From Plantactinospora sp. KBS50 (GTDB lineage: Bacteria > Actinomycetota > Actinomycetes > Mycobacteriales > Micromonosporaceae), in NCBI RefSeq assembly GCF_002285795.1, contig NZ_CP022961.1:62001-126000 (forward strand): 64,000 nt of DNA, written 5' to 3'. This document shows positions 52,374 to 60,877 of the stretch, piece after piece. Under the pieces are notes generated by a model, which was given only the letters and a program-made list of their open reading frames with translations, was not told the DNA's origin and searched no databases. Every line of letters starts with the position of its first letter. Position 1 is the stretch's first letter. Made by a program: the position numbers and the translations under genes.

Positions 52374-54371
52374 TCAGCGCGGCGCCCCCAGCGGCGAGGG
52401 CAGCAGGTCGACGTCGTCCAGGTTGACGAACATGATCCGGTGTCCGAACTGGAGCTGAACGTACCGGTTGTCACCCCGGATGACGGTGAAGTCACCGGGC
52501 GCGGAGCCGTCGAAGGTGACCGCCCGGTAGTACTCGCCGCGCGGCAGGCCGCCGACGACGTACCGCTGGCCGGCCGGCAGCGTGTACTGCAACGGCGTGA
52601 TCGTCTGGTACGGCACCCCCTCGGGGTACGCGGACTGCTCGGGGTACGCCCGGCCGTACACCGGGATGTTGTCCCTGCCGGCCTTGGGCGTGGCGACCAG
52701 GCCGATGCCCCACTTCGCGACCGGCGCCGCGGCCGGGTTGTGGAACCAGCCCTTCTGGCCGAGGTACCAGATCGCGGTCCAGTCCCCCTGCCGGCCGGCC
52801 AGCGCGTACGTCTGCCCGGCGGACACCCGCGAACCGTGGTCGGCCACGTCCATCGTGACCGGGCTGCCGTCCGGGTGCAGACCCTCGTCGGCCAGCAGCG
52901 GCGCGTCCTCGCTGGGAGCGCTGTGCAGGATCACCGCGGACGAGCCGCGGGCCGGGCACGGCACGCCGGCACCGTCGCATCCGGTGAACGCCGGCTGGTT
53001 CGTGGCGAAGTCCGGGTCGATGGTGACCGCGCCGCCGACCGGGGTGCCGATGCCGCGGAACGGCGCGTGCATCAGGTCGAAGTAGTGCGACCAGTCCCAG
53101 TACGGACCCGGGTCCCAGTGCATGCCCTTGACCGCGGCGGGGGTGATGCCCGGGACGTTGTCGTGGCCGACGATGTGCTGCCGGTCCAGCGGGATGCCGA
53201 GGCTGTGCGCGAGGTAGGCGACGAGCCTGGCCGAGGACCGGTACATGGCCTCGGTGTACCAGGTGCCCTGGGCGGCGAAGCCCTCGTGCTCGATGCCGAC
53301 GCCCTTGGCGTTGACGTACCAGTTGCCGGCGTGCCAGGCCACGTCCTTGGTCTTGACGTGCTGGGCGATCAGGCCGTCGGACGAGCGGATGGTGTAGTTC
53401 CAACTCACGTACGTCGGGTCCTGGACCAGGTCGAGCGTGGTCGCCCAACTACCTTCGGTGTCGTGGATGACGATGTAGTCGATCTTCTGCCGGCCCGGTC
53501 GCTCGGACAGGTCGTGGTTGCCGTAGTCGCCGACCGTGGGGCCGTACTGCTCGTACGGCGCCGGCACGTCGACGCAGGCCACCGTCGTCGGGCACTCCAG
53601 CCCGTCCGGCCGGGGCTTCGGGGCGCGCAGCCGCAGCCGCTCCAACCAGGAGCGGACCGGTTCGACCGCGCTGGCGGCCAGCCGTACGTGCTGCCCGTCG
53701 TCGGTGGTGCGGTCCGCGCCGGTGCGCAGGGTCGCGTAGACCTCGTTGGCGAACGCCGCGGCGGCGTCCGAGGCGTCCGCGCCCGAGTACCGGGCCACCG
53801 CGCCGTACCAGGCCGCCGGGTCGCTGCCGCTGCCCGTCGGCCCGGCCAGGTCCTTCTGGTACGCCGCGAGCAGCGCGGCGCCGCCACGGATGTTGCTGGC
53901 CGGGTCCGTGCGCAGCGCATCGGCACCGACGCCGGTGAGCGCCGCGGCGGCGGTCACGGTCTGCAGGGACGCGGCCGGGGGTGCGTCCTCGGCGGTGGCC
54001 GCGGCGTCCGGTCCGGTCGTGACCGTCATCGGCCTAGCCTGGTCGCCGCGCGGGTCCTCGGCCGGCCCGTAGTGGCCCGGCAGCGGGAGCGACCGGACGT
54101 GTTCGGCGTCGGTGAGGTGCATCGGGCCGTAGCCGGCGGCGGTGCTCGGCGAGCCGGCGTTGGTGTCCCAGCGGGACTCCAGGTAGGAGACGCCGAGCAG
54201 TACGCTCTCCGGTACGCCGTACTCGGCCGCCGCGGCGGCGTACTCGTGTTGTCGGGTGTCGCTGGCCGGACCGGCGGCCGCCGGCGCGGCGATCGGCGCG
54301 AGCGACGCCGCGCCGACCAGTGCGGTGCTGAGCAGGATCCGCCTGCTCAGCATGAGCTGCGAACGGTGCAT
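52374..54371 (-). CDS. Secreted N-acetylmuramoyl-L-alanine amidase (PGRP fold)
   Basis: A 665-residue secreted protein. A signal peptide (RRILLSTALVGAASLAPIAA, cut near APAAAG) precedes a transglycosylase/lysozyme-like N-terminal region (YGVPESVLLGVSYLESRWD, AAGYGPMHLTD). The central PGRP-type amidase domain has zinc ligands in YIVIHDTEGS and IVGHDNVPG, plus VGIEHEGF. The C-terminal part looks like SH3-type wall-binding repeats (GDWTAIWYLGQKGWFHNP). It would cleave the lactyl-peptide bond in peptidoglycan. GGAGG precedes ATG 54371; an upstream in-frame extension lacks a site. Confidence 0.9.
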   Translation of the reverse strand: MHRSQLMLSRRILLSTALVGAASLAPIAAPAAAGPASDTRQHEYAAAAAEYGVPESVLLGVSYLESRWDTNAGSPSTAAGYGPMHLTDAEHVRSLPLPGHYGPAEDPRGDQARPMTVTTGPDAAATAEDAPPAASLQTVTAAAALTGVGADALRTDPASNIRGGAALLAAYQKDLAGPTGSGSDPAAWYGAVARYSGADASDAAAAFANEVYATLRTGADRTTDDGQHVRLAASAVEPVRSWLERLRLRAPKPRPDGLECPTTVACVDVPAPYEQYGPTVGDYGNHDLSERPGRQKIDYIVIHDTEGSWATTLDLVQDPTYVSWNYTIRSSDGLIAQHVKTKDVAWHAGNWYVNAKGVGIEHEGFAAQGTWYTEAMYRSSARLVAYLAHSLGIPLDRQHIVGHDNVPGITPAAVKGMHWDPGPYWDWSHYFDLMHAPFRGIGTPVGGAVTIDPDFATNQPAFTGCDGAGVPCPARGSSAVILHSAPSEDAPLLADEGLHPDGSPVTMDVADHGSRVSAGQTYALAGRQGDWTAIWYLGQKGWFHNPAAAPVAKWGIGLVATPKAGRDNIPVYGRAYPEQSAYPEGVPYQTITPLQYTLPAGQRYVVGGLPRGEYYRAVTFDGSAPGDFTVIRGDNRYVQLQFGHRIMFVNLDDVDLLPSPLGAPR

Positions 54372-54597
54372 CGAACCTCCATTGCCAGGCGAGTGGCTCC
54401 TGGTCACCCTTGTCTCTGCGGCCGCCTGCGTCAATAGATTCCGATTGACGCCCACAGGGCGTAGAATTCCTTCACTCTCGCCACCCTCCGCTACCGTGCG
54501 CTATACCGCCCGATGGAAGTTCCGCGCTGGCTTGCTTTCGCTCCGGCGCCTTCCCTACCCTTGGTCACCGTCGAGACGGGTAAAAGATCGTCCAAGG

Positions 54598-54730
54598 GGG
54601 ACGGCAACGGCTCGACACCGCCGAATCGTTCCGACGAACCGGGGAACCAGGTCCCAGGGGTGAATCCGCGGATGCCGCGGTAGGGCGACTCTCTTCCGCC
54701 CGAACCCGTCAGCTAACCCGGTAGGCGGGA
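54598..54730 (+). promoter_or_regulatory. c-di-AMP riboswitch (ydaO/yuaA class)
   Basis: The conserved ydaO core is visible in order: GACGAACCGGGGAACCAG, then CAGGGGTGAATCCGC, the hairpin with CCGCGGTAGGGCGACTCT, CCCGAACCCGTCAGCTAACC and CCGGTAGGCGG. In actinobacteria this class sits before resuscitation-promoting factor and NlpC/P60 genes and turns expression off when c-di-AMP binds. It ends 24 nt before the GTG of the endopeptidase gene. Confidence 0.93.
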
Positions 54731-54754
54731 AGGGGAGAAGGAGAACCAGCCTCG

Positions 54755-55786
54755 GTGGCAAGCCATGCCCCGCGGCCGGGTTCCGCACGTCGGCCTGCCG
54801 CCGGCGTCGGGTTCCGGTCGCGCCCGCGTTGGTCCGTCGTTTCCGTTGCCCTCACCGCGGTCGCCAGTGCACTGACCCTGCTGGTCGGCGCCGCACCGGT
54901 ACACGCCGACCCCTCGGTCTCCGAGATCGAGAAGCAGATCGATGACGAGTGGGGCAAGCTGGAACCCACGATCGAGAAGCACAACGCCGCCCGCCAGGAC
55001 CTCGCCGCCAAGCGGAAGCAGGTCGCGGCGCTGGAGAAGAAGATCCAGCCCCTGCAGTTGCAGGTCGACCTGGCGATGAACAAGGTCGGCGGGTTCGCCG
55101 TCGAGGCGTACAAGGGTGACCAGGCCTCCGCGCTGAACGCGATCCTCACCACGGGCGACCCGAACGCGCTGGTCGACCAGCTTCAACTGCTGGACCAGTT
55201 CGCCCGCAAGCAGCAGCGGGACGTGGAGGACGCGGTCAAGCTGAAGAACGAGTACGCCGCGAAGAAGGCGCCGCTGGACCTGCTGGTCGCCCAGCTCACC
55301 AAGACCGAGGCCGAGCTTTCGGCCAAGGCCAAGGAGATCGACGCCGAGATCGACCGGCTGCAGAAGCTGCGGACCAAGGTGTACGGCGACGGCGGTGGCG
55401 GCGTGTTCGCCCCGGCGCCCTGCCCGGCGACGTACCCCGGCGGGAGCGCCGGCACGGTGGTCAAGTTCGCCTGCAAGCAGATCGGCAAGCCGTACGTCTG
55501 GGGCGCCGACGGACCCAGCTCGTACGACTGCTCCGGGCTGACCATGGCCGCCTGGGCGCAGGTCGGCGTGCATCTGCCGCACAACGCCGCCCAGCAGTAC
55601 AACTCGATGACGCACATCAGCCGCGGCTCACTGCGCCCCGGCGACCTGGTCTTCTACAACAGCCTCGCGCACGTCGGCATGTACGTGGGGAACGGCTGGG
55701 TGGTGCACGCGCCGCAGAGCGGCGACCACGTCCGGATGAGAAAGATCGACGTGGGCAGCATCGTCGGCTACGGCCGGCCGCGCTGA
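54755..55786 (+). CDS. Secreted NlpC/P60 peptidoglycan endopeptidase under c-di-AMP riboswitch control
   Basis: A 343-residue paralogue of the gene at 51300. It has a signal peptide (SVVSVALTAVASALTLLVGA, cut near VHADP), a coiled coil (about 55-205) and a C-terminal NlpC/P60 domain with Cys in YDCSGLTMAAW, His in AHVGMYVGNG and WVVHAPQSGD. The two share the start PSVSEIEKQIDDEWGKLEPT and its equivalent. It should hydrolyse peptidoglycan stem peptides outside the cell. The riboswitch ties it to c-di-AMP and osmotic or wall state. GGGAAGGGGAGAAGGAG lies upstream of the GTG. Confidence 0.94.
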   Translation: MASHAPRPGSARRPAAGVGFRSRPRWSVVSVALTAVASALTLLVGAAPVHADPSVSEIEKQIDDEWGKLEPTIEKHNAARQDLAAKRKQVAALEKKIQPLQLQVDLAMNKVGGFAVEAYKGDQASALNAILTTGDPNALVDQLQLLDQFARKQQRDVEDAVKLKNEYAAKKAPLDLLVAQLTKTEAELSAKAKEIDAEIDRLQKLRTKVYGDGGGGVFAPAPCPATYPGGSAGTVVKFACKQIGKPYVWGADGPSSYDCSGLTMAAWAQVGVHLPHNAAQQYNSMTHISRGSLRPGDLVFYNSLAHVGMYVGNGWVVHAPQSGDHVRMRKIDVGSIVGYGRPR

Positions 55787-55821
55787 GCCGCCGCCGTCCC
55801 CTGGCCGTTCCCAGCCGTTCC

Positions 55822-55859
55822 CCGGGCCCCGGTGTCGCCGTCGCGACCCCGGGGCCCGG
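55822..55859 (+). terminator. Terminator after the second endopeptidase gene
   Basis: CCGGGCCCCGG (55822-55832) pairs with CCGGGGCCCGG (55849-55859). Confidence 0.75.
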
Positions 55860-55914
55860 CGCATCGGCTGGGCCGACACCCGGCGTTTCGATGGTCGTTC
55901 GTACACCCGTTCGA

Positions 55915-55920
55915 TAAGAT
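55915..55920 (+). promoter_or_regulatory. -10 element of the PPOX gene (leaderless)
   Basis: TAAGAT lies 6 nt before the ATG at 55927, although GAGGG overlaps the spacer. Confidence 0.5.
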
Positions 55921-55926
55921 GAGGGC

Positions 55927-56481
55927 ATGGCATCCTGGACCGAGTTCGCCGCCGACGAGCCCCAGCTCGCCGCCGCCATCCGTGGCCTCATCCAGCAGTA
56001 CGGGCCGGGCATGGGCTACCTGGCGACCGTACGCGCCGACGGTGGCCCCCGCGTGCACCCGGTGTCCCCGGTGATCACCCCGGACGGGCTCTACTGCTTC
56101 ATCGTCGACTCACCCAAGCGGCGCGACCTGGAACGCGACGGCCGCTACGCGCTGCACTCCTTCCCACCCGAGGACAGCGACGACGAGGCGTACGTGGCCG
56201 GCCGGGCGCGGCCGGTCACCGACCGCGCCCGGGTGGCCGAGCTGGCCGGTGAGCTGCGCGCGGCCCCGCACGTCGACTGGCGGCTGTTCGAGTTCACCGT
56301 CGACGTGGCGATGGTGGCCCGGCGGGACGGGGCCGGTCCGCCGGACGCCGACCTGCCCGGGCTGAGCGGCGCGGGCGCTCCGAGCGGCGTGCCCGGCGGC
56401 GGTCCGGCCGTGCAGGTGTGGCTCGATCCCGGCGCCGCGACCGCCGAACGCAGGAGTCCGCTGCTCTCGCTCTCCGCGTAG
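55927..56481 (+). CDS. Pyridoxamine 5'-phosphate oxidase-family flavin/F420 protein
   Basis: A 184-residue split-barrel protein of the PPOX class. The barrel spans about 15-145, with GMGYLATVRADGGPRVHPVSP, GLYCFIVDSPKRRDLERDGRYAL and the FPPEDSDDEAYVAGRARPV segment. In actinomycetes many such proteins use F420 or FMN to reduce or bind small molecules. The cofactor cannot be decided from sequence alone. The C-terminal 40 residues are Gly/Pro-rich. It stands alone, convergent with the protease gene. Confidence 0.88.
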   Translation: MASWTEFAADEPQLAAAIRGLIQQYGPGMGYLATVRADGGPRVHPVSPVITPDGLYCFIVDSPKRRDLERDGRYALHSFPPEDSDDEAYVAGRARPVTDRARVAELAGELRAAPHVDWRLFEFTVDVAMVARRDGAGPPDADLPGLSGAGAPSGVPGGGPAVQVWLDPGAATAERRSPLLSLSA

Positions 56482-56500
56482 GAGGCACAGGCAAAACCGA

Positions 56501-56537
56501 CGGCGCCGGCCCCGGGGAGGATCCGGGACCGGCGCCG
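56501..56537. terminator. Terminator between convergent PPOX and protease genes
   Basis: Two 15-nt arms (56501-56515 and 56523-56537) pair with one mismatch around GGAGGAT. Confidence 0.75.
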
Positions 56538-56554
56538 GTTCATCGGCGGAAAGC

Positions 56555-57535
56555 CTAGGACGCTCGGTACGCGTTCCAGCCGTCCAGCATCCGGGCGGCC
56601 TGACCCGCCGTGAACTGGTACATGCAGGAGTCGTACGTGTAGTCCATGAAGTTGTGGATCGGGTCCACGCCCGCGGCGGAACAGGTGTCCCGGCCCGTCG
56701 GGCACTGGTAGGCGGCCGACCTCTCGGCCGGGGTGTCGGAGACCCGGTCACCCTGGCCGGAGCAACCACCCTGGAAGGTGTGGTAGAGGTTCAGCCAGTG
56801 GCCGACCTCGTGGGTCACGGTGTCACCCTCGTTGTAGTTGGTCGCCGTGCCGCCCGGCAGCGACTCGCTGAGCGCCACGACGCCGTCCTGGCTGCTCAGC
56901 GTCCTGGTCGGGAAGGTCGCCCAGCCCAGCAGGTTGTCGCTCAGCTCGCCGAGGTAGAGGTTCAGGGTCCCCTTGCCACCCGTACGCAGGCTGCTCTTCA
57001 TCGACCGCTCCGCCGACGAGCCGTCCACGATCGGGTACCAGCTCGTGTTGGTCGTACGGTCGATGCTCTGCAACTGGAACGCGAAGGCCGTGGCCGCGCC
57101 GCCGGTCGAACCCGCGTACGCCTGGTTCAGCACGTTGATCTGCGACGTGATCATCGAGTCGGGGATGTTCCCGCCGGCGCGGGTGCTGTTCTCCTGGATG
57201 ACGTGCACGACCACCGGAATGGTGACCGTGGCCAGCACCGAGGGGCCGAGCGCCTGGCCCCGGGACCGCTCGACGAGCGTCCTGCTGAGGTCCGCCTCCC
57301 GCCGGTCGACCTCGGCGGCGCTGAGCGAGTCCGGATCCTGCCGGGCGGTGGCCCCGGCGCGTACCTTGGCGTTGCTCGGAGCGTCCGCGGACTCGGAGCA
57401 GAGTCCGGACGTGCCGGCGAGCGCGACGGCAGGTGCCACGCCGACGCCGATGCCGGCGCTGCCGAGCACGAGGGCCAGTGAGGTGGTGGCGACGCCGGTA
57501 GATCGCCAGGTCGGCAGGTGGTGACGCAGTCCCAT
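56555..57535 (-). CDS. Secreted zinc metalloprotease (M43 pappalysin/cytophagalysin-like)
   Basis: A 326-residue secreted protease. The signal peptide (TTSLALVLGSAGIGVGVAPA) is followed by a propeptide-like region (about 50-100), possibly with a Cys switch in GLCSES. The catalytic domain has the zinc motif HEVGHWLNLYH and the Met-turn in HNFMDYTYDSCMY. Typical neighbours of the motif are present (GGATAFAFQL, GTLNLYLGELSDNLLGWATFP, and Cys residues for disulfides). Actinomycetes secrete such enzymes to degrade extracellular protein. AGGAGAAGAGG lies before the ATG. Confidence 0.92.
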   Translation of the reverse strand: MGLRHHLPTWRSTGVATTSLALVLGSAGIGVGVAPAVALAGTSGLCSESADAPSNAKVRAGATARQDPDSLSAAEVDRREADLSRTLVERSRGQALGPSVLATVTIPVVVHVIQENSTRAGGNIPDSMITSQINVLNQAYAGSTGGAATAFAFQLQSIDRTTNTSWYPIVDGSSAERSMKSSLRTGGKGTLNLYLGELSDNLLGWATFPTRTLSSQDGVVALSESLPGGTATNYNEGDTVTHEVGHWLNLYHTFQGGCSGQGDRVSDTPAERSAAYQCPTGRDTCSAAGVDPIHNFMDYTYDSCMYQFTAGQAARMLDGWNAYRAS

Positions 57536-57773
57536 GGGCGTACCTCTTCTCCTGACGGCGCGACCGGGGGTGTGTCACGCCGGTGGTGAAACGTGCAGGA
57601 GACGTTACAAGGTATCGAGACATATGAGAATACTGATGTGTTGCGATTGCTGTTCGGGTTCATGTCCGAGTCGATCAAGGATGCCGACCAACCGGACACT
57701 CCGAGTGCCCGCCACGCGCCGGGCGGTACCCCGGTGCGCGCGGCGCACTCGACCGGGTAGAGTGGGTCCGCTT

Positions 57774-57847
57774 GCGGGTGTAGTTCAATGGCAGAACATC
57801 AGCTTCCCAAGCTGACAGTGCGGGTTCGATTCCCGTCACCCGCTCCA
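57774..57847 (+). tRNA. tRNA-Gly (anticodon CCC), likely attachment site
   Basis: The acceptor 5' strand GCGGGTG pairs with CACCCGC, followed by discriminator T and encoded CCA (57845-57847). The D arm is TAGTTCAATGGCAGAAC, the anticodon loop TTCCCAA gives CCC, and the T arm is CGGGTTCGATTCCCG. A tyrosine-recombinase remnant begins 90 nt downstream, so the 3' end probably served as attB for an integrative element. Confidence 0.97.
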
Positions 57848-57850
57848 CAC

Positions 57851-57893
57851 ACGGAAGCCCTGGTCAGGACCGACGTCCCGCCAGGGCTTCCGT
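57851..57893 (+). terminator. Terminator of tRNA-Gly
   Basis: ACGGAAGCCCTGG and CCAGGGCTTCCGT (13 bp) pair around a 17-nt loop, directly after the CCA end. Confidence 0.85.
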
Positions 57894-57937
57894 GGTTCTA
57901 GGTCATGCTGAAACAGGGATGGGCCATTAACGGGCCA

Positions 57938-58852
57938 TTAGCTCGCCTCGGCGGCCGGTCCGTCGCCCTCGGCAACCCGCTTGACCTTGCGCTTGCTCGG
58001 CTTGCGCCGGGCCGCCTTGACCGCCTTGTCGATCGCGTCGGCGATGCCCTGGTCGGCTTCCCGGTTGGCGTGCTGGTAGATCAGCGCGGCACGCGGGCTG
58101 TCGTGCCCCATCCGCGCCATGATGTCGCGCAGGCTCGCGCCCGGTGCCCGCGACGCGAGGGTGTTGCCGGTGTGCCGCAGGTCGTGGAAGTGCAGCCTGA
58201 CCGCGCCGATGCGGGTCATCGCCAGGCCGAACGCGTACCTGTCGGCGACCAGGGAGAACTTGCGCCAGTCCGGCTTGCCGCCGCCGTCCAGGACAGTCAG
58301 CTTCACGTACGGGTCCAGCGCGGCGTACAGGGCCAGCGAGCGGGCGGCGAACGTCTTGCCCTGCCGGGGCTGGGCGCCGATCAGGATGCTGTTCCACATC
58401 AGGTCGACGCTCACCTTGTTGCCGCGCTCGTCCAGCCCGAACGGGGCTGGCTGCCAGATGTCGGTGGGCTTGCAGCGCAGCAGCGGCGTGCGGCCTGCGC
58501 CCTGGGCGAGCGGGTCGCGGTCGGCGACCCATAGCGTGTGCCGCCGGTGCGAGCTGGGGTCGCGGGTGATGAACACCTGCGACACCGCGACGTCCAGGCC
58601 CGAGGCGATCGCGCCGCGCGCCTTGACCGCATCGTCGAACGTCTTGCCGTACGGCAGGTCGATCGACACCTGCGAGCCGGTGCCCGAGGCGTCGCGGGCC
58701 ATGGTCGAGCCGAACCCGACCTGTTGGTGCGCCTTGTCCGGGTGGCCGAGGCCGGCGGCGTAGTAGGCGCGCAGAGGCCATCCTGTCTGGCGTCGACCCG
58801 GGCGAGCCGAGCAGACCACCGCCCAACCCGCCAGCGTCCGTACGCACGTCAA
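57938..58852 (-). pseudogene. FtsK/TraB-like remnant fused in frame to an integrase C-terminus
   Basis: The 304-codon frame joins two unrelated proteins. Residues about 25-212 match the FtsK/SpoIIIE-type DNA translocase of actinomycete integrative conjugative elements: LRAYYAAGLGHPDKAHQQVGF, Walker A GAQPRQGKT near 159-167, and PYVKLTVLDGGGKPDW. Residues about 218-285 are the end of a tyrosine recombinase: HFHDLRHTGN with the second catalytic Arg, MARMGHDS, and Tyr259 in ALIYQHANREAD. The first catalytic Arg and the integrase N-terminus are lost, and so are the translocase N- and C-termini. The junction is near 58195-58215. This is a deletion scar of an element integrated at tRNA-Gly, not a working gene. 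Confidence 0.85.
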
Positions 58853-58979
58853 GGCCGTCTTGACGTGGCGGGCAGGGCGGCGGCCCGCTCCACGGTGTGC
58901 GGGTCGACGGCAGACAGTGAGGATGGTGGGGGTGGGTCGCCGGGCTGGTCTGACTCACCGGCAGACCGACGGTTGCTGT

Positions 58980-59154
58980 CCTCATCCCGATTCGTCGGCC
59001 GGCCCGGTGGCCCCGGCAGCTGCATGTCACCGGTCAGGCGTCGTGACCTGATAGGAGCCTGTGCGAGAGGCGCCCATCACTGCTTTGTCCGTATGCCTGA
59101 CCGGCGACGTGTCCACGGATCTCGACGCAGACGAGGAGGGCGGACTCCATCAGC
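58980..59154 (+). ncRNA. Candidate bridge-RNA region of the IS110 element
   Basis: IS110-group elements encode a bridge RNA in the left noncoding end just before the recombinase gene. Here GTCACCGGTCAGGC (59026-59039) pairs with GCCTGACCGGCGAC (59095-59108), 13 of 14 bases, enclosing a 55-nt region. Location and folding fit; loop-to-target pairing was not verified. Confidence 0.4.
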
Positions 59155-60210
59155 ATGGCAGCCAAGAAGCGATCTGTTATCGGTGGTGTGGACACCCACC
59201 GCGACACGCACCACGCCGCGATCATCGACAGCACCGGCGGGCTCCTGGACGACGCCGAGTTCCCCGCGACCACCGCCGGCTACGCGGATCTGCTGGCCTG
59301 GATGCGCTCCTTCGGACGGCTCACGGCCGTTGGGATCGAGGGGACTGGCAGCTACGGCGCCGGCCTGGCCCGATACCTGACCAGCAAGAAGGTCCCCGTC
59401 GTGGAGGTGGACCGGCCGGACCGCCGAGCCCGCCGCAACCAGGGCAAGTCCGACCCGATCGACGCCATCGCCGCAGCGAGGGCCACCCTCGCCGGCACCG
59501 CCATGGGCACCCCGAAGACTCGCACCGGACCGGTCGAGGCCATCCGCTCCCTGCGGGTCGCCCGTCGAGGAGCGGTCAAGGCCCGCACCGCCGCGATCAA
59601 TCAGATGCGCGGTCTGGTCGCCGCCGCGCCCGAGGCTTTGCGAGCCCAGCTGACCAAGGTCAGCGTCGCCACGCTGGTCAGCCGCTGCGCCGCACTGGCC
59701 TACGACCCGGCCAGGCTCCACGAGCCGGAACACGCCACCGCCGCAGCCCTGGCCGGACTTGCCCGCCGAGTCACCGCCCTCACCGAGGAGATCGCCATCC
59801 TCGACCGGCAGGTGACACCCATCGTCGCGAAAGCGGCACCTCGCACCAGCGCCCTGTTCCGTGTCGGCCCCGAGGTCGCCGCTCAACTACTAACCACCGC
59901 TGGCGACAACGCCGACCGCCTGCACTCCGAAGCCGCCCTCGCCCACCTCTGCGGAGCAGCCCCCATCCCCGCAAGTTCAGGACGGGTGCGCCGCCACCGC
60001 CTGCACCGAGGAGGCGACCGCGGCGCCAACCCCGCCCTGCACACCATCGCGCTGTGCCGCATGCGCTACGACCAGCGAACACAGGCCTACGTCCACCGCC
60101 GCATCACCGAAGGCCTCAGCAAGCAAGAGATCCTTCGCTGTCTCAAGCGCTACATCGTCCGCGACGTCTACACCGCCCTGGCCGCAGACTTCGCCGCCCT
60201 GACCACTTGA
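59155..60210 (+). CDS. IS110-family transposase (DEDD recombinase)
   Basis: A 351-residue IS110 recombinase. The N-terminal RuvC-like DEDD domain (about 8-160) shows GGVDTHRDTHHAAI, GIEGTGSYGAGL and VEVDRPDRRARRNQGKSDPIDA. A helical region follows. The C-terminal transposase_20 domain carries the conserved active Ser in IPASSGRVRRHRLHRGGDRGAN. The length is full and the frame intact, so the element may be active. The ATG at 59155 follows GAGGAGGGCGG. The element inserted next to a decayed conjugative-element remnant. Confidence 0.93.
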   Translation: MAAKKRSVIGGVDTHRDTHHAAIIDSTGGLLDDAEFPATTAGYADLLAWMRSFGRLTAVGIEGTGSYGAGLARYLTSKKVPVVEVDRPDRRARRNQGKSDPIDAIAAARATLAGTAMGTPKTRTGPVEAIRSLRVARRGAVKARTAAINQMRGLVAAAPEALRAQLTKVSVATLVSRCAALAYDPARLHEPEHATAAALAGLARRVTALTEEIAILDRQVTPIVAKAAPRTSALFRVGPEVAAQLLTTAGDNADRLHSEAALAHLCGAAPIPASSGRVRRHRLHRGGDRGANPALHTIALCRMRYDQRTQAYVHRRITEGLSKQEILRCLKRYIVRDVYTALAADFAALTT

Positions 60211-60242
60211 CCTCCCTCGGAACATCGGGGTGGTGGCTCTGC

Positions 60243-60730
60243 TCACTCGGCGATGACGACGGTGTATTCGACCGTGGCGCCGCTCTGTTCGCACACGTGC
60301 TTGCCGACCTCGACGAAGCCGAGCGACCGGGTCAGGCGCAGACTGCGCTCGTTCCACGACTGCGCCACCGCGCGCAGCCGGTGAACGCCGGCCGTGGACC
60401 GAAAGCGGTCCAACACAGCGGAGGCGAAGCGCACCCCGTTGCCCTGCCCGACCATGGCCGGATTCATGCCCACGCCCACGTCGAGCACGCCGTCCGCCGG
60501 TTTCAGGCCGGGCACCATCGCGCCTCAGTCCCCGAGCAGCAGAACCCGACTAGCGGACCGCCGTCGACACCCGCGACCGCAAGGTGGGCCACGTTGTCAC
60601 TCATCAACCCGTCTTCCGGCCGCGAGTCGTAGATCCGCCACGGACCGTCATACCTCCACTGGGCGATCTGCCCCGCGTCCTCGGTCGTGAGCGGACGGAC
60701 AAGAAGCTGCGCAGGCCATACCTCGGTCAT
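60243..60730 (-). pseudogene. GNAT-family acetyltransferase, frameshifted
   Basis: Two adjoining frames together form one GNAT protein of about 160 residues. The first part has LLVRPLTTEDAGQIAQWRYD, WRIYDSR, MSDNVAHLAVAG and VGFCCSGTEAR. The second has VPGLKPADGVLDVGVGMNP, the acetyl-CoA loop VGQGNGVRFASAVLD and AQSWNERSLRLTRSLGFVEVGK. They separate near 60515: after GTEAR, two extra bases (TG) break the frame. There is no long homopolymer here, so real decay is plausible. The substrate is unknown. It lies between two IS110-related sequences. Confidence 0.8.
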
Positions 60731-60817
60731 CGGAGCATTCTCACCGATCCGGAGCTGCCCTGGGACGACGGTGCCAGCGCTCATCGACGCACCGTGATCG
60801 TTCCTTCGCGAAGAAGC

Positions 60818-60852
60818 AAGCTTCGCTGGTGAGACGGCCGCCAGCGAAGCTT
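60818..60852. repeat. 12-bp perfect inverted repeat
   Basis: AAGCTTCGCTGG (60818-60829) and CCAGCGAAGCTT (60841-60852) flank 11 nt. It adjoins an IS110 right-end-like sequence. Confidence 0.85.
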
Positions 60853-60877
60853 GACATCCATAGGAGCATCGGGATGG
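60850..60877 (+). mobile_element. Relic resembling an IS110 right end
   Basis: This 28-nt stretch matches the right end of the intact IS110 at 60206-60233 at 23 of 28 positions, including CTTGAC and CATCGGG. No transposase remains. Confidence 0.45.

Larger units (their letters stand above)
58853..60233 (+). mobile_element. IS110-family insertion sequence (left limit uncertain)
   Basis: The element comprises the recombinase gene 59155-60210, a long noncoding left region and a short right end after the stop (CTTGACCTCCCTCGGAACATC, the first bases overlapping the end of the gene). IS110 elements lack terminal inverted repeats and usually duplicate no target, so the exact ends cannot be read. 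The translocase homology on the left stops near 58780, so the left end lies between there and 59026. Confidence 0.75.

Noticed and set aside
57927-59030. Alternative minus-strand frame overlapping the FtsK/integrase remnant
   Set aside because: It is the same region read one base off. Only the 57938-58852 frame gives the translocase and recombinase motifs.
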